Shown in pieces: positions 12,792 through 23,295 of a stretch of DNA of 64,000 bases (position 1 is the first letter of the stretch; each line of letters opens with the position of its first letter). The notes beneath the pieces are model-generated. The model saw only the letters and a list, made by a program, of their open reading frames with translations. It did no database searches and was not told the DNA's origin. Made by a program: the position numbers and the translations under genes. The stretch comes from Pelodictyon luteolum (GTDB taxonomy: Bacteria; Bacteroidota; Chlorobiia; Chlorobiales; Chlorobiaceae): assembly GCA_020721225.1 (NCBI GenBank), contig DYNE01000004.1:21001-85000 (forward strand), given 5' to 3'.

Positions 12792-15700
12792 CTAAGGAAC
12801 CCTCTCATCGATGCGAATTTCAAGTCCGAGCCCCTGAAGCTCCCGTACCAGCACGTTGAACGACTCCGGAGTCCCCGGTTCTGGCAGATTCTGGCCCTTC
12901 ACAATCGCCTCATAGGTTTTGTTACGGCCGATAACATCGTCAGACTTGACCGTGAGCATCTCCCGGAGAATATTGGCTGCACCATAGGCCTCAAGCGCCC
13001 AGACCTCCATTTCACCGAATCTCTGACCGCCGAACTGTGCTTTACCGCCAAGAGGCTGCTGCGTAATAAGCGAGTAAGGACCGGTTGAACGGGCATGAAT
13101 CTTGTCATCCACAAGGTGGCTCAGCTTAAGCATATAGATGTAGCCAACCGTCACCTCGTCATCGAATTTTTCTCCGGTACGACCGTCAAACAAAGAAACC
13201 TTTCCGTGCACCGGAAGGCCGGCTCTTTCAAGTTCATTCTGAACCTCTTCATAAGTTGCACCATTGAAAATCGGAGTCTTGAACTTGACTCCCAATTTTT
13301 TTGCTGCCCATCCAAGCGAGGTTTCATACAACTGACCGATGTTCATACGACTCGGAACACCCAGCGGATTGAGCACGATATCAACCGGTGTACCGTCTTC
13401 CATAAAAGGCATATCCTCAATCGAGAGAATCTTGCCGACGACACCCTTGTTACCGTGACGACCGGCCATTTTATCGCCAACCTGTATCTTGCGCTTCTGC
13501 GCGATATAAACCTTTGCAAGCTCTTCTATGCCTGGAGGCAGTTCGTCGCCGACGTTTATCTTGTACTTTTCATTTTCCCTCTCGTCGGCAATGTCTTTAA
13601 GCTTGAAACGGAACTCCTTGACAAGGCGAATAACATTTTCATTGACTTTTTTCGATTCGACAAGCCCTTTGGAAAAGTCGATCGATTCAAGAAAGGGAAG
13701 CCCACTGAAACGGGCAAGCACACTTTCATCGAAAACCGAACCTTCCGCTACAAGCACCTTTCCTTTTTCATTGAAAATACCTGTCGTCTTTTTGCCGTCA
13801 AGCAGCTGGTTCAGCCACTTGGCGAAGCGCTTGCGAAGGTCGTACTCTTTCTGGTCGTACCGCTTGTCTACAACCTCTATACGTTCCTTGACGTCAAGTC
13901 CGACTTTTTTCTTGCGACTGAAAAGTTTTGTCTTTATCACAATACCTTTCATTCCGGCAGGAACATGCATCGAGGCATCCTTGACGTCGCTCGACTTGTC
14001 GCCGAAAATTGCCCGAAGCAGTTTTTCTTCCGGAGTAGGATCGCTCTCGCCTTTCGGCGTTATTTTACCGACAAGAATATCGCGCTCCTTGACCTCGGCA
14101 CCGATACGCACAATACCGTTTTCGTCAAGGTTTCTGAGAGCATCTTCACTGACATTGTAAATATCACGGGTGAACTGCTCCTCACCTCTTTTGGTATCAC
14201 GTACGTTCGCCTCAAATTCGTGAATATGGATCGAGGTGAACACATCGTCATAGACAAGACGCTCACTCAGAATGATGGCATCCTCGAAGTTGTATCCACG
14301 CCACGGCATAAATGCGACCAGCACATTTTTTCCAAGAGCAAGCTCGCCGTTTTCCGTCGAAGAGCTGTCGGCAAGCACATCGCCCTTGACAACTCGCTGT
14401 GCAGTGCGAACAAGCGGTTTTTGCGAAATGCAGGTATCCTGGTTCGAACGCTTGAACTTGATGAGTTTGTAGGTTTTCAGGCCTTCATCCGGATCGAGCA
14501 TGGAGAGATGCACTTCATTTTCAGTGTCGATATCATACCTGACCCTGATATAATCCGCAGTAACCTCTTCAACAGTTCCGGACTCTTCGGCAACAATAAC
14601 CGATCTGGAATCCCGAGCGACCTTGGCTTCCATACCGGTACCGACAACCGGAGCCTCGGAAGTCAAAAGAGGAACTGCCTGACGTTGCATGTTTGCGCCC
14701 ATAAGCGCACGGTTGCCGTCATCGTGCTCAAGAAAAGGAATCAATGCTGCAGCGGCGCTGACAATCTGTACCGGAGAAACGTCCATATAATTGACATCCT
14801 CAGCGGGAACAAGCGGATAGTCGCCCTTGGTCCTTGCCTGAACCGATTCGAGAGCAATTTTCCTGTTCTCATCAAGCGGAACACTGACCGGAACGGTTAT
14901 CTTGTTTTCTTCATCTTCTGCTGAAAGCATCACCACCTTGTCGGTAACCTGGCCCTGTTCCACCACTCTGTAAGGTGTCTGAATGAATCCCTTGTCGTTG
15001 ATTTCCGCATAGACAGAAAGTGACGAAATCAGACCGATGTTCGGACCTTCAGGGGTCTCGATTGGACAAAGCCTCCCGTAATGGGTGTAGTGAACGTCGC
15101 GAACCTCGAAGCCTGCCCGTTCACGGGTAAGACCTCCTGGTCCGAGAGCGGAAACCCTGCGCTTGTTGGTCATTTCAGCAAGCGGATTGGTCTGGTCCAT
15201 GAACTGCGACAACTGGCTTGTGGCAAAGAAGCTCGAAACCACGCTTGATACCGTACGGGCATTGATAAGATCGGCAGGCGCAATCTTGTCGGAGTCGCGT
15301 GAATTGAGCTTTTCCCTTACGTTCTTGCCCATCCTGGCCAATCCCACGACAAACTGTGCGGCAAGCTGTTCGCCAACAGAGCGTACCCGGCGATTTGCAA
15401 GGTGGTCGACATCGTCAACCTCAGCCTGTCCGTTAACCAGCTTGATCAGGTAATTGATAACCGCAATAATATCAAAATGTGTCAGAACAAGAATATCGTC
15501 TCCGACCGGCTCATCCGAAAATGACTGGATAGTCAGCAGAATCTTCTGATAAATAGTATCAGATAACTCCCTGAGCTCTTTCTTGCCGGTGAGATAGGTC
15601 TCCAGTTCTTCGAACTCCCTGGAAAGCTTTTTACGGATCCTGTAACGACCTACATCCCCAAGATCGTACTTCTTCTGATTGAAAAAGGTCCTTTCAAGGA

Positions 15701-16730
15701 AGCTTCGCGCGGCATCGATATCAGGAGCTTCATTAGCCCTCAGCTCTTCGTATACAATCTCGAGGGCCTCCTCTTCGGTAGCAGAGCTATCGTTGAGAAT
15801 GGTGTTGATAATAATGGACTTGTCCTGACCTTTATCGCTGCCGGAATAGCTCTTCATAACCTTGACGGCCTTGTAACCGGCAGCAAGAATCTGCTCGAAG
15901 ATATCCTCGGTGATGGCGGTTCTGGCGCTCACAACTTCGCCGGTCTGCATATCGACGATATCAGAAGCGAGATATTTGCCGATCAGCTGATCTTTCTTTC
16001 CTGCGCTCATTTTGATCTCTTCTACAAGATCGAAAAGACCGAGTATGTCCTCATCTTTTGCGAATCCGATAGCCCGCAGTAAAGCGCTAACCAGAAAGTT
16101 CTTTTTCTGGTCGATATAAACGAAAATCTGGTTATTGATATCGGTCTGAAACTCGATCCACGAACCTCTTGTGGGAACGATTTTTGCCGAATACATTTTT
16201 TTGCCGTTCGGATGAACCGCTTCACTGAACACAACCCCCGGAGAACGGTGCAACTGAGCGACGACAACCCTTTCGGCTCCGTTGACGATAAATGTGCCCC
16301 GCTCGGTCATATAAGGAATCCTGCCAAGATAAACTTCCTGCTGGATAGTCTCCTTCCAGTCCTGTTCATCCGGCTCATCCTTGTAGGAAAGTTTGAGTTT
16401 TACCTTGAGCGAAACATCATAGGTAAGCCCGCGTTCAATGCAATCCTCGACGGTATATTTAGGCTTGTCGAAACTATAGGAGATATATTCGAGCAGGTAG
16501 AGGCCACGGGTGTCGGTTATGGGAAAGGCGCTGCGAAGCACCCTTTCGAGCCCCTGATCCTTGCGCTTCGCAAGAGGAACGCTGTCCTGAATAAAATTAT
16601 GAAATGAATCTAACTGAACTTTTAATAAATCGGGGGGATCGATAATGCTTTGTATTTTGGAAAAGTCAATAGACGGTGTTGGTGTTGCATCAGCCACTTT
16701 CACATGCACCTCGCTTTTATCAAATTGCAT
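12792..16730 (-). CDS. rpoB: RNA polymerase beta subunit
   Basis: Second catalytic subunit of RNA polymerase. 1312 residues, close to the usual length. Landmarks: [19 protein letters not shown] in the N-terminal lobe; the rifampicin region [20 protein letters not shown] followed by [49 protein letters not shown]; and the C-terminal [20 protein letters not shown]. It lies between rplL and rpoC. The 183-bp gap before it holds two hairpins (see separate entry). A 609-codon open frame on the opposite strand (13095-14924) is antisense noise. Confidence 0.98.
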   Translation of the reverse strand: MQFDKSEVHVKVADATPTPSIDFSKIQSIIDPPDLLKVQLDSFHNFIQDSVPLAKRKDQGLERVLRSAFPITDTRGLYLLEYISYSFDKPKYTVEDCIERGLTYDVSLKVKLKLSYKDEPDEQDWKETIQQEVYLGRIPYMTERGTFIVNGAERVVVAQLHRSPGVVFSEAVHPNGKKMYSAKIVPTRGSWIEFQTDINNQIFVYIDQKKNFLVSALLRAIGFAKDEDILGLFDLVEEIKMSAGKKDQLIGKYLASDIVDMQTGEVVSARTAITEDIFEQILAAGYKAVKVMKSYSGSDKGQDKSIIINTILNDSSATEEEALEIVYEELRANEAPDIDAARSFLERTFFNQKKYDLGDVGRYRIRKKLSREFEELETYLTGKKELRELSDTIYQKILLTIQSFSDEPVGDDILVLTHFDIIAVINYLIKLVNGQAEVDDVDHLANRRVRSVGEQLAAQFVVGLARMGKNVREKLNSRDSDKIAPADLINARTVSSVVSSFFATSQLSQFMDQTNPLAEMTNKRRVSALGPGGLTRERAGFEVRDVHYTHYGRLCPIETPEGPNIGLISSLSVYAEINDKGFIQTPYRVVEQGQVTDKVVMLSAEDEENKITVPVSVPLDENRKIALESVQARTKGDYPLVPAEDVNYMDVSPVQIVSAAAALIPFLEHDDGNRALMGANMQRQAVPLLTSEAPVVGTGMEAKVARDSRSVIVAEESGTVEEVTADYIRVRYDIDTENEVHLSMLDPDEGLKTYKLIKFKRSNQDTCISQKPLVRTAQRVVKGDVLADSSSTENGELALGKNVLVAFMPWRGYNFEDAIILSERLVYDDVFTSIHIHEFEANVRDTKRGEEQFTRDIYNVSEDALRNLDENGIVRIGAEVKERDILVGKITPKGESDPTPEEKLLRAIFGDKSSDVKDASMHVPAGMKGIVIKTKLFSRKKKVGLDVKERIEVVDKRYDQKEYDLRKRFAKWLNQLLDGKKTTGIFNEKGKVLVAEGSVFDESVLARFSGLPFLESIDFSKGLVESKKVNENVIRLVKEFRFKLKDIADERENEKYKINVGDELPPGIEELAKVYIAQKRKIQVGDKMAGRHGNKGVVGKILSIEDMPFMEDGTPVDIVLNPLGVPSRMNIGQLYETSLGWAAKKLGVKFKTPIFNGATYEEVQNELERAGLPVHGKVSLFDGRTGEKFDDEVTVGYIYMLKLSHLVDDKIHARSTGPYSLITQQPLGGKAQFGGQRFGEMEVWALEAYGAANILREMLTVKSDDVIGRNKTYEAIVKGQNLPEPGTPESFNVLVRELQGLGLEIRIDERVP

Positions 16731-16776
16731 GAATTTCTTACAAGATTAAGTCATAACAAAGAACCGCAAAGACTTT

Positions 16777-16887
16777 GCCGGAGAAAAACATCCGGCTGAG
16801 CCTCAATCACATCACAGCAAGAACGGTCATCCGACAATAAAAATAACACAAACGGACAAAGCTCCGTCTCTCTTGGACACGGAGCTT
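16777..16887 (-). promoter_or_regulatory. Hairpins in the rplL-rpoB intergenic region
   Basis: Two inverted repeats lie in this gap: 16859-16867 with 16879-16887 (9 bp, AAGCTCCGT type) and 16777-16782 with 16791-16796 (6 bp, GCCGGA type). On the minus strand the first is followed by a T-rich but not pure-U stretch. In E. coli the same gap has an attenuator and an RNase III site that lower rpoBC relative to L7/L12; a similar role here is inference from position and structure only. Confidence 0.5.
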
Positions 16888-16913
16888 GTTCTAAAAATGA
16901 CTCGCGAAAAAGA

Positions 16914-17291
16914 TCACTTAAGCTCTACGCCTGCACCAACGTCTTTGAGTTCTTTTGCAATTTTTTCAGCCTCATCTTTCGAAATGGCTTCCTTGACAGT
17001 TTTCGGTGCACCGTCAACGAGATCTTTCGCTTCTTTCAGTCCAAGACCGGTGAGTGCGCGAACAACCTTGATCACATTGATTTTGCTTTCGCCTGCGGAG
17101 GTAAGCACAACATCGAACTCGGTTTTTTCTTCCTGTGCAGGCGCATCACCGGCAGGAGCTGCAGCTGCAACACCGGCAACAATTGCAGGAGCTGCGGTTA
17201 CACCGAACTTCTCTTCCAGTGCTTTTACCAGTTCGGATGCTTCTGTAAGGGTAAGCTTACCAATCTCCTCTACAAGTGTTTCAATAGACAT
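16914..17291 (-). CDS. rplL: 50S ribosomal protein L7/L12
   Basis: Forms the ribosomal stalk that recruits translational GTPases. 125 residues: N-terminal dimerisation helices ([21 protein letters not shown]), an Ala/Pro-rich hinge (about 40-55), and the C-terminal factor-binding domain ([20 protein letters not shown], then [18 protein letters not shown]). rplJ is 69 bp upstream. The short hinge and acidic composition are normal for the family. Confidence 0.97.
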   Translation of the reverse strand: MSIETLVEEIGKLTLTEASELVKALEEKFGVTAAPAIVAGVAAAAPAGDAPAQEEKTEFDVVLTSAGESKINVIKVVRALTGLGLKEAKDLVDGAPKTVKEAISKDEAEKIAKELKDVGAGVELK

Positions 17292-17360
17292 TATTTCCCT
17301 CTCTTGTTTTTAAGTAATTAAAATATAAGCTTGAGTGCGTAATAGATTTTTTTTCAGCCT

Positions 17361-17882
17361 TTACTGCTTCTGTTTGGCTACCTGGTCGAGAACCGAAACC
17401 AGATTTCTCATGACCGCGTTGACAACCATCGGCACAGAGCTGACAACATTGTTGATGAGCCCCGCAGCACGGCCGATATTCTCGGTTTTGCTCAGCATCT
17501 CGGAGAGCATGACGAGCTTGTCGTCGCCATAAACGACTCCGTCAATAGAGGCCATCTTGAACTTCAGCGCCTCATTTGTCTTGCTGAACTTCCTGATGAT
17601 TTTGGCAGGTGCAATCGGATCATCATAACCAAAAGCGACGGCTGTTGTGCTTTTCAGACCATCGGCAAGCCTGTCAACCTGATCAAGCTGCTGAAGCGCC
17701 TGCTTGACGAGAGTATTCTTGACAACCTTGTATTCGATACCGGCTTTTCTGAACTCATTGCGAAGCTCTGCCATTTTGGCAACGTTCAAGCCCTGATACT
17801 CCGTCAAATATATACCCTGGGATCTGCCGATCTTCTCAGCAACCTCCTGGACTACCTGCTCTTTTTTCTCCCGTTTCATCAT
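17361..17882 (-). CDS. rplJ: 50S ribosomal protein L10
   Basis: Anchors the L7/L12 dimers to the 23S rRNA. 173 residues, starting MMKREKKEQVVQEVAEKIGR, with YLTEYQGLNVAKMAELRNEF and KVVKNTLVKQAL in the rRNA-binding domain and a C-terminal helix for L12. Only 18 bp separate it from rplA, so there is no intergenic space for an L10 autoregulatory leader of the kind many bacteria have between rplA and rplJ; any such element would have to overlap rplA. Confidence 0.97.
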   Translation of the reverse strand: MMKREKKEQVVQEVAEKIGRSQGIYLTEYQGLNVAKMAELRNEFRKAGIEYKVVKNTLVKQALQQLDQVDRLADGLKSTTAVAFGYDDPIAPAKIIRKFSKTNEALKFKMASIDGVVYGDDKLVMLSEMLSKTENIGRAAGLINNVVSSVPMVVNAVMRNLVSVLDQVAKQKQ

Positions 17883-17900
17883 GTAAACCGTTTATATGTA

Positions 17901-18590
17901 TTAGGCAACAAACTTTTCTTTTCTGACCTTCACACTTGGCGACATCGTGCTCGAAACAGCAATACTCTGGAGATACTGCCCTTTTGCGGCAGAAGGCTTC
18001 AAGCGAACAACCTCCCTGACAAAGCTGGTAATATTTTCAACCAGATGCTCAGGCTGAAAAGAAACCTTTCCTACCGGAGCATGAACATTTCCGGCTTTAT
18101 CAACCCTGAACTCGATCTTGCCGGCCTTGACCTCTTTAACGGCTTTAGCAACATCCATGGTAACCGTTCCGGATTTCGGATTGGGCATAAGACCGCGAGG
18201 TCCAAGAATTTTTGCAACCTTGCCAAGCTGACCCATAACATCCGGCGTAGCGATAATAACATCAACATCGGTCCAGCCGGACTGGATTTTTTCAATGTAC
18301 TCTTCAAATCCGACCAAATCGGCTCCGGCCTCTTTTGCCTCTTCGGCCTTGGCCTCCTTGCAGACAACAAGTACGGAAACAGTCTTACCTGTACCGTGCG
18401 GCAGCATCACCGTACCGCGAACAACCTGATCTGCATGACGGGGATCAACCCCAAGCCGCAACGCAACATCTATAGTCGCATCGAATTTCGCTTCCGTAAT
18501 CTCCCTGATTTTCCCGACAGCTTCAGCAAGATCATACTCCTGAAAACGATCGATTTTTGCCAGGGCCTCCCTGTATTTTTTTCCAGCCAT
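17901..18590 (-). CDS. rplA: 50S ribosomal protein L1
   Basis: Forms the mobile L1 stalk that helps release E-site tRNA, and often represses its own mRNA. 229 residues with [21 protein letters not shown], the family signature around GVKMPHGTGK-like MLPHGTGKT, the region [20 protein letters not shown], and the N/C junction [16 protein letters not shown]. It lies 71 bp after rplK in the same unit. Confidence 0.98.
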   Translation of the reverse strand: MAGKKYREALAKIDRFQEYDLAEAVGKIREITEAKFDATIDVALRLGVDPRHADQVVRGTVMLPHGTGKTVSVLVVCKEAKAEEAKEAGADLVGFEEYIEKIQSGWTDVDVIIATPDVMGQLGKVAKILGPRGLMPNPKSGTVTMDVAKAVKEVKAGKIEFRVDKAGNVHAPVGKVSFQPEHLVENITSFVREVVRLKPSAAKGQYLQSIAVSSTMSPSVKVRKEKFVA

Positions 18591-18661
18591 TTTTATCCTG
18601 AGAAAGTGGTTAAAAAAGCGGCCCGAAGACCTCCCACGCTATTACAAAAAAATCCGGGTAA

Positions 18662-19087
18662 TCAGTCCTCGACTACAATACCCATGCTTCTTGCCGTACC
18701 CATCACCATCTGCTCTGCTCCGGCAAGATCGAACGCGTTAAGATCAGGCATCTTCAGTTCAGCAATCCTGCGAACCTGTTCGCGACTGACCGTCCCTACC
18801 TTGTTGCGGTTAGGCTCTCCGGAACCTTTCTGCAATTTCGCCTCTTTCAGAAGCAGAACTGCTGCTGGCGGAGTTTTGGTAATGAACGTAAACGACTTGT
18901 CGGAATAAACGGTAATCACAACAGGTGTGATCATGCCTGCTTCAGACTGGGTCTTGGCATTGAACTGCTTGCAGAACTCCATGATATTGACGCCTTTCTG
19001 ACCGAGAGCCGGTCCGACCGGCGGAGCTGGATTAGCAGCACCAGCAGGAATCTGAAGCTTGATAAAACCGATTATCTTTTTTGCCAT
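18662..19087 (-). CDS. rplK: 50S ribosomal protein L11
   Basis: Binds the GTPase-associated region of 23S rRNA and is needed for the stringent response. 141 residues: [20 protein letters not shown] with [15 protein letters not shown] forms the N-terminal domain with the proline pair; the C-terminal rRNA-binding domain has [11 protein letters not shown] and a final [11 protein letters not shown]. It follows nusG by 42 bp. Confidence 0.98.
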   Translation of the reverse strand: MAKKIIGFIKLQIPAGAANPAPPVGPALGQKGVNIMEFCKQFNAKTQSEAGMITPVVITVYSDKSFTFITKTPPAAVLLLKEAKLQKGSGEPNRNKVGTVSREQVRRIAELKMPDLNAFDLAGAEQMVMGTARSMGIVVED

Positions 19088-19129
19088 AAACTATTTCTAT
19101 TCAGAAGCTTAAAAAAACTTTAATCCCCA

Positions 19130-19705
19130 TTACTGCGAAACTGACTTAACCTGTGAAAAATCGAGTTCGGTTGGTGTGCTGCGACCAAAGAAACTGATCA
19201 TGACCTTAACTTTCATGCGCTCGGTGCAGACATCATGAACGACACCGGTAAGCGAACTGAATGGACCGTCAATAACCTTAACCGAATCGCCAACCCTGAA
19301 GGGCGCTTCAATAACCGAGCGATGCTCGACAGCGTTTTCAGGAACAAGAATTTTTTCAACCTCATCAGGACGCAATGGAGTAGGATTATCATCGACACCG
19401 AGAAATCCCATAACGGAGGGAATATCAAGAATAAGATTCCGTGTCTGCTTGTCAAGCACCGCCTCGATGAGCACATAACCAGGAAAAGCATTCTTCGTCA
19501 GACTTCTTTTCTTGCCATTTTTGACCTCGACAAAACGCTCGTATGGCACATAGACCTGCAGAATCTTGTCTTCAAGACCACAACGAAGAACCTCTGCGTC
19601 TATCCCTTCCTTAACTTTACGTTCGTGACCGGAATAAATCCTGAGCGCATACCACCTGGGAACCGGAATCCCCTGTTCATCAACACTTTTTTTTCTGACA
19701 CCCAT
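19130..19705 (-). CDS. nusG: Transcription termination/antitermination protein NusG
   Basis: Binds RNA polymerase, influences pausing and links it to Rho or the ribosome. 191 residues: the NGN domain with RWYALRIYSGHERKVKEGI (about 17-35) and the KOW domain at the C-terminus (FRVGDSVKVIDGPFSSLTGV). A short charged N-terminal extension (GVRKKSVDEQGIPVP) precedes the NGN domain. Gene order secE-nusG-rplK is the conserved bacterial one. Confidence 0.97.
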   Translation of the reverse strand: MGVRKKSVDEQGIPVPRWYALRIYSGHERKVKEGIDAEVLRCGLEDKILQVYVPYERFVEVKNGKKRSLTKNAFPGYVLIEAVLDKQTRNLILDIPSVMGFLGVDDNPTPLRPDEVEKILVPENAVEHRSVIEAPFRVGDSVKVIDGPFSSLTGVVHDVCTERMKVKVMISFFGRSTPTELDFSQVKSVSQ

Positions 19706-19727
19706 CTCTATACCTCAACTGTGGTTA

Positions 19728-19919
19728 TTATAATAACCGGCTCATCGCAGAATTTATTACCCAGTCAACAACAAAGGTAAACAAGGCAAGTATACCGGAA
19801 ACTGTCAGAACAACAACGGTCAGATCTTTTGCCTCTTCCTTGCTTGGCCAGGCAACTTTACGCATCTCACTGACGACATCACGATAATATTGACTGATAC
19901 TGCCAAAATATTTGTTCAT
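19728..19919 (-). CDS. secE: Protein translocase subunit SecE
   Basis: Single-span clamp subunit of the SecYEG channel. I start at the ATG at 19919 (63 residues, MNKYFGSISQYYRDVVSEMR); an upstream in-frame start at 19934 adds only five residues. The conserved amphipathic segment EMRKVAWPSKEEAKD precedes one membrane helix (about 37-57, rich in V, L, I and F). This is the short, one-helix SecE of most bacteria. tRNA-Trp lies 48 bp upstream. Confidence 0.95.
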   Translation of the reverse strand: MNKYFGSISQYYRDVVSEMRKVAWPSKEEAKDLTVVVLTVSGILALFTFVVDWVINSAMSRLL

Positions 19920-19966
19920 ATCTGAAGCCTGCAATAAGAATCGTAAATAACATTTCTGATAACCTG

Positions 19967-20039
19967 CACGTCAGGAGGGAATCGAACCCCCAACCTGCGG
20001 TTTTGGAGACCGCTGCTCTACCAATTAAGCTACTGACGT
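19967..20039 (-). tRNA. tRNA-Trp (anticodon CCA)
   Basis: 73-nt cloverleaf without encoded CCA. The acceptor stem ACGTCAG pairs with CTGACGT; the D-arm reads GCTTAATTGGTAGAGC; the anticodon stem-loop has CCA in GGTCTCCAAAACC; the T-loop is TTCGATT. It is directly upstream of secE, the classic trpT-secE arrangement. Confidence 0.96.
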
Positions 20040-20063
20040 CTATCAAACTCCGCATAAAATCCG

Positions 20064-20136
<73 letters not shown>

Positions 20137-20162
20137 CTATCGAAAAAACATATAACAACCTG

Positions 20163-20245
20163 TGGGTAGAGGAGGATTCGAACCTCCGAAGACATAAGTC
20201 GACAGATTTACAGTCTGTTGCGTTTGACCGCTTCGCTATCTACCC
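20163..20245 (-). tRNA. tRNA-Tyr (anticodon GTA)
   Basis: 83-nt class II tRNA with a long variable arm. Acceptor GGGTAGA/TCTACCC, D-arm GCGAAGCGGTCAAACGC, anticodon loop with GTA in CAGACTGTAAATCTG, variable arm around TCGACTTATGTCTTCG, T-loop TTCGAAT. Confidence 0.95.
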
Positions 20246-20256
20246 GTAATGATCAG

Positions 20257-20329
20257 AGCTGGTGATGGGACTCGAACCCGCAACCTGCTGATTACAAATC
20301 AGCTGCTCTACCAATTGAGCTACACCAGC
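20257..20329 (-). tRNA. tRNA-Thr (anticodon TGT)
   Basis: 73-nt cloverleaf. Acceptor GCTGGTG/CACCAGC, D-arm GCTCAATTGGTAGAGC, anticodon stem CTGAT/ATCAG around TTGTA, T-loop TTCGAGT. It is the first gene of the unit that leads into tRNA-Tyr, tRNA-Thr(GGT), tRNA-Trp and secE. Confidence 0.96.
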
Positions 20330-20355
20330 AGCTCTTTCTAAAAAACAGGGCAGGT

Positions 20356-20383
20356 AATATACCTCGCGTTTTTAAAAATCCAA
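20356..20383 (-). promoter_or_regulatory. Candidate promoter of the tRNA-secE-rpoC unit
   Basis: On the minus strand a TTGGAT box and a TATATT box are separated by 16 bp, the TATATT lying about 27 bp before the first tRNA. The flanks are A/T rich. Assigned by similarity to a sigma-70 type promoter; start point unknown. Confidence 0.4.
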
Positions 20384-20401
20384 AGAAAAAAAAGAAACAA
20401 T

Positions 20402-21205
20402 TTATTGTTTGTCTCTTGCTGCCGCAAGGAAGTCCGTTATTTTAACGACAAGGATTCGAGGCGTGAAGCGCTGTGAAAAAACCAGCAGATAGTCAAGAAA
20501 AGTAGGATAGACCCGCATCCGGTTTTTTCGATAACCCCGAAGAACCGCTTGTACCACCAGATCGGATTCATATACAGGAAGCCGGATTCGTCTGCGGTTG
20601 TGCATTGCCTTTTCAAGAAAGCCGGTATCGACAAAGCCGGGACAGACAGCTACGACCTTTACTCCCGTTCCCTGCAGTTCAACATGAAGCGCCTCGCTCA
20701 GGGTTATCAAAAATGATTTGGTAGCCGAATAGAGTGCGAGCCCCGGAACGCCCTGTATTCCGGCAAGCGATGCGATATTGATAATCGTCCCTTTCTTTTT
20801 TTCAACCATGCCCGGCAGAAAAAGACGCGTGAGCTTTACTGCTGCAGACATGTTTACGGCCATGATCCCTTCGAGTTCCCTGAAAGCAAGATCCTTGAAA
20901 TCCGATGCCCGCGACAAACCGGCACAATTCACCAGTATCTCGACGGCAAGAACGTGTTCAAGGCAATAATCGGAAATGCGTTGCGAACTTTCAGGTTCAA
21001 CGAGATCTTCGGGACAGCAGAAAACCGTAACGCCATGCTTCCGATGAAGCGTTTCCGCAAATTCGGCAAGCGTCTCGCGTGACCGGGCAACGAGCAGGAG
21101 ATGATGACCCATGCCCGCAAACGCACAGGCGAGAGCCCGGCCGATTCCCATGGATGCACCAGTAATAAGGACAACGGATAACGGTTTCCTGGATTCTTGC
21201 ATCAT
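20402..21205 (-). CDS. Short-chain dehydrogenase/reductase (SDR family), substrate unknown
   Basis: A 267-residue cytoplasmic oxidoreductase of the classical SDR fold. Seen in the sequence: the NAD(P)-binding TGASMGIG (15-22), NCAG (93-96), and the catalytic S146, Y159 and K163 (YSATK). ARSRET at 40-45 has Arg after the second beta strand, which suggests NADP(H). After residue ~215 the C-terminus is basic and hydrophobic, as in SDRs of the DltE/YqjQ-like group that act on lipophilic substrates. It is 13 bp downstream of ispG on the same strand. The reaction cannot be deduced. Confidence 0.85.
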   Translation of the reverse strand: MMQESRKPLSVVLITGASMGIGRALACAFAGMGHHLLLVARSRETLAEFAETLHRKHGVTVFCCPEDLVEPESSQRISDYCLEHVLAVEILVNCAGLSRASDFKDLAFRELEGIMAVNMSAAVKLTRLFLPGMVEKKKGTIINIASLAGIQGVPGLALYSATKSFLITLSEALHVELQGTGVKVVAVCPGFVDTGFLEKAMHNRRRIRLPVYESDLVVQAVLRGYRKNRMRVYPTFLDYLLVFSQRFTPRILVVKITDFLAAARDKQ

Positions 21206-21218
21206 CTGTACCGGATAA

Positions 21219-23258
21219 CTACGCAGGATCTACCCAACGGCCACGCTCTCTGATCAGTTCGATCAGCCGGTCAACCGCTTCCGCTTCCGGAAGGTTATCT
21301 TCTACCCGATCTTTCCCGACATAAAGACTTATTCTGCCTTTTCCGGAACCGACATAACCAAAATCGGCATCGGCCATTTCACCGGGCCCATTGACTATAC
21401 AGCCCATAATACCTATTTTCAGCCCCTTAAGGTGCAAAAGCCTCTGCTTTATGGCGGTAGCGGCCTTTTCGAGGTCAAAATAGGTTCTCCCGCAACCGGG
21501 ACAGGAGATAAACTCGGTTTTGGACATCCGGATGCGTGCCCCCTGCAGAATGTTGAAGGCAAGATCGATTTCGGCAGAGGCCGGAAGAACGGTTTCAAGA
21601 GCGAGTATATCGCCGATACCATCGCAAAACAGGGCCCCTGCCTGAACGGAAGCATCGATAAGCGTATCGGGACTATCTCCGTTTTGCCCGTTGAAACGAA
21701 CGACTACAGGATAATCGAACCCTCTCTCATTGAACTCCCTGACGAGGTGCCGATAGGCAAAAACCGCAGATCTGGAACTTATCGAGAACGATATCCGCTC
21801 AAAGCCGCCTTCACGCAATTTCTCGGCAAGGCGTACAAGCACCTGCGCAGGAACACCTTCGCCGGTCAGATGATGAACAAAACAAAACTCCAGAACTGCA
21901 GGAGCATCCGGCTTGAGCTGCCGGAGAAGTAACCCTGCATCGAGAGCTTCTCCCTCCCGAATATCAAATCTTGCCTTGGCAACTTTTCGGCTTATTCCGG
22001 CAAGCAGGGAGATGTCGGATGTTGCGGCCGTAACCGATCGTCCGGCATCTCCCAGTTTTGCAAGCAAACCATCAAGGGCTGCAAGCTCTTCCGGACTCTC
22101 GATACGGATGCAGGCAAGTTCCGATCGGATTGCGTCAGGGGATTTTTCAGGAGCAAGTCTCCCGATAATCTCCCGAAAGATTGTGTCAGAATCGGAAATC
22201 CGTGCATGAACTTCTGTTTCGACCCTCGGCATCTCATTGCCCCCTATCGTCATATCTGCAATAGCGATAGTTCGCGAAACCCTCCTGCTGTAACTGAACG
22301 GATCGAACGGAGCCGACAGCGACGACTGAGAGGCCTGACGGCTTTCGACGACATGCTTTACGGGAAGGTGTGCATTATCTCCCCGTATCAGATGGTAGTC
22401 GTTATATTTTTTTACGATTGCGAACCCTACCGGAACCTCGTTAACAGGGTCTTCAGTGAGAGAAACCCGAATGGTATCGCCAAGCCCATCCTCGAGAAGC
22501 GCTCCGATACCCATGGCGGATTTTACCCGGCCTTCATCACCATCACCCGCCTCGGTCACACCGAGATGCAGAGGATAGGGGTATCGAAGTTCAGCATCGG
22601 CTCTTTTGACAAGCAGCCGGTAAGCCTGAATCATGACTCTGACGTTCGAGGATTTCATGGAAAAAAGCAGATCATAATACCCGTATTCTTCACAGATCCG
22701 CGCGAACTCGATAGCGGCCTCAACCATTCCTTCCGGTGAATTACCGTACCGACTGACGATCCTGTCGGAAAGCGAACCGTGATTGGTGCCGATTCTCATG
22801 GAAACGCCCAACTCTTTTGCCCTGCTTACAAGAGGAAGAAACTCTTTCCTGACAAGATCAAGCTCTTCACGATACGCTTCTTCGGTATATTCATTATTCG
22901 AGAACTTCAGCCTGTTGGCGTAATTACCGGGATTGATCCTGATGTTTTCAACATACTCGACGGCTTTCATCGCCGCACGTGCAGAGAAATGAATGTCGGC
23001 AACCAGAGGGGTATCGATACCGTCACGGCGAAGCTGATCCCTGATCTGCTTCAGGTTTTCGGCATCCCGCTCAGTCGGTACGGTAAGCCTGATGATTTCG
23101 CATCCGGCTTCATGGAGACGTCTGCACTGCTCGACAGATGCAGCGGTATCGAGAGTATGTGTGTTGGTCATAGACTCCACCCTGATAGGCAGATATCCTC
23201 CAAGCGCTATCGGACCGAAGGGTACTTCACGGGTGAAACGGCGGCGATAATGATACAT
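21219..23258 (-). CDS. ispG: 4-hydroxy-3-methylbut-2-en-1-yl diphosphate synthase, large type with insert domain
   Basis: Converts methylerythritol cyclodiphosphate to HMBPP in the non-mevalonate isoprenoid pathway, using a [4Fe-4S] cluster and reduced ferredoxin or flavodoxin. The open frame extends to 23591, but that extension overlaps the divIC gene and has no IspG character; I start at ATG 23258 (MYHYRRRFTREVPFGPIALG), giving 679 residues. The TIM-barrel part has VESMTNTHTLDTAA, CEIIRLTVP, DIHFSARAAMKAVEYVENIRINPGN; the cluster cysteines are C586, C589 (FISCPGCGRTYFDLE) and C620 (MGCIVNGPGE). About 270-300 residues between the barrel and the C-terminal domain form the extra domain seen in plants, Chlamydiae and Bacteroidetes/Chlorobi but absent from E. 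coli IspG (372 residues). Confidence 0.94.
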   Translation of the reverse strand: MYHYRRRFTREVPFGPIALGGYLPIRVESMTNTHTLDTAASVEQCRRLHEAGCEIIRLTVPTERDAENLKQIRDQLRRDGIDTPLVADIHFSARAAMKAVEYVENIRINPGNYANRLKFSNNEYTEEAYREELDLVRKEFLPLVSRAKELGVSMRIGTNHGSLSDRIVSRYGNSPEGMVEAAIEFARICEEYGYYDLLFSMKSSNVRVMIQAYRLLVKRADAELRYPYPLHLGVTEAGDGDEGRVKSAMGIGALLEDGLGDTIRVSLTEDPVNEVPVGFAIVKKYNDYHLIRGDNAHLPVKHVVESRQASQSSLSAPFDPFSYSRRVSRTIAIADMTIGGNEMPRVETEVHARISDSDTIFREIIGRLAPEKSPDAIRSELACIRIESPEELAALDGLLAKLGDAGRSVTAATSDISLLAGISRKVAKARFDIREGEALDAGLLLRQLKPDAPAVLEFCFVHHLTGEGVPAQVLVRLAEKLREGGFERISFSISSRSAVFAYRHLVREFNERGFDYPVVVRFNGQNGDSPDTLIDASVQAGALFCDGIGDILALETVLPASAEIDLAFNILQGARIRMSKTEFISCPGCGRTYFDLEKAATAIKQRLLHLKGLKIGIMGCIVNGPGEMADADFGYVGSGKGRISLYVGKDRVEDNLPEAEAVDRLIELIRERGRWVDPA

Positions 23259-23295
23259 GTAAAAAGAAAAAATTGATCTCTGACGATTGACTGAA

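Noticed and set aside
13095..14924. Open frame of 609 codons on the plus strand
   Set aside because: Antisense to rpoB; same reason.
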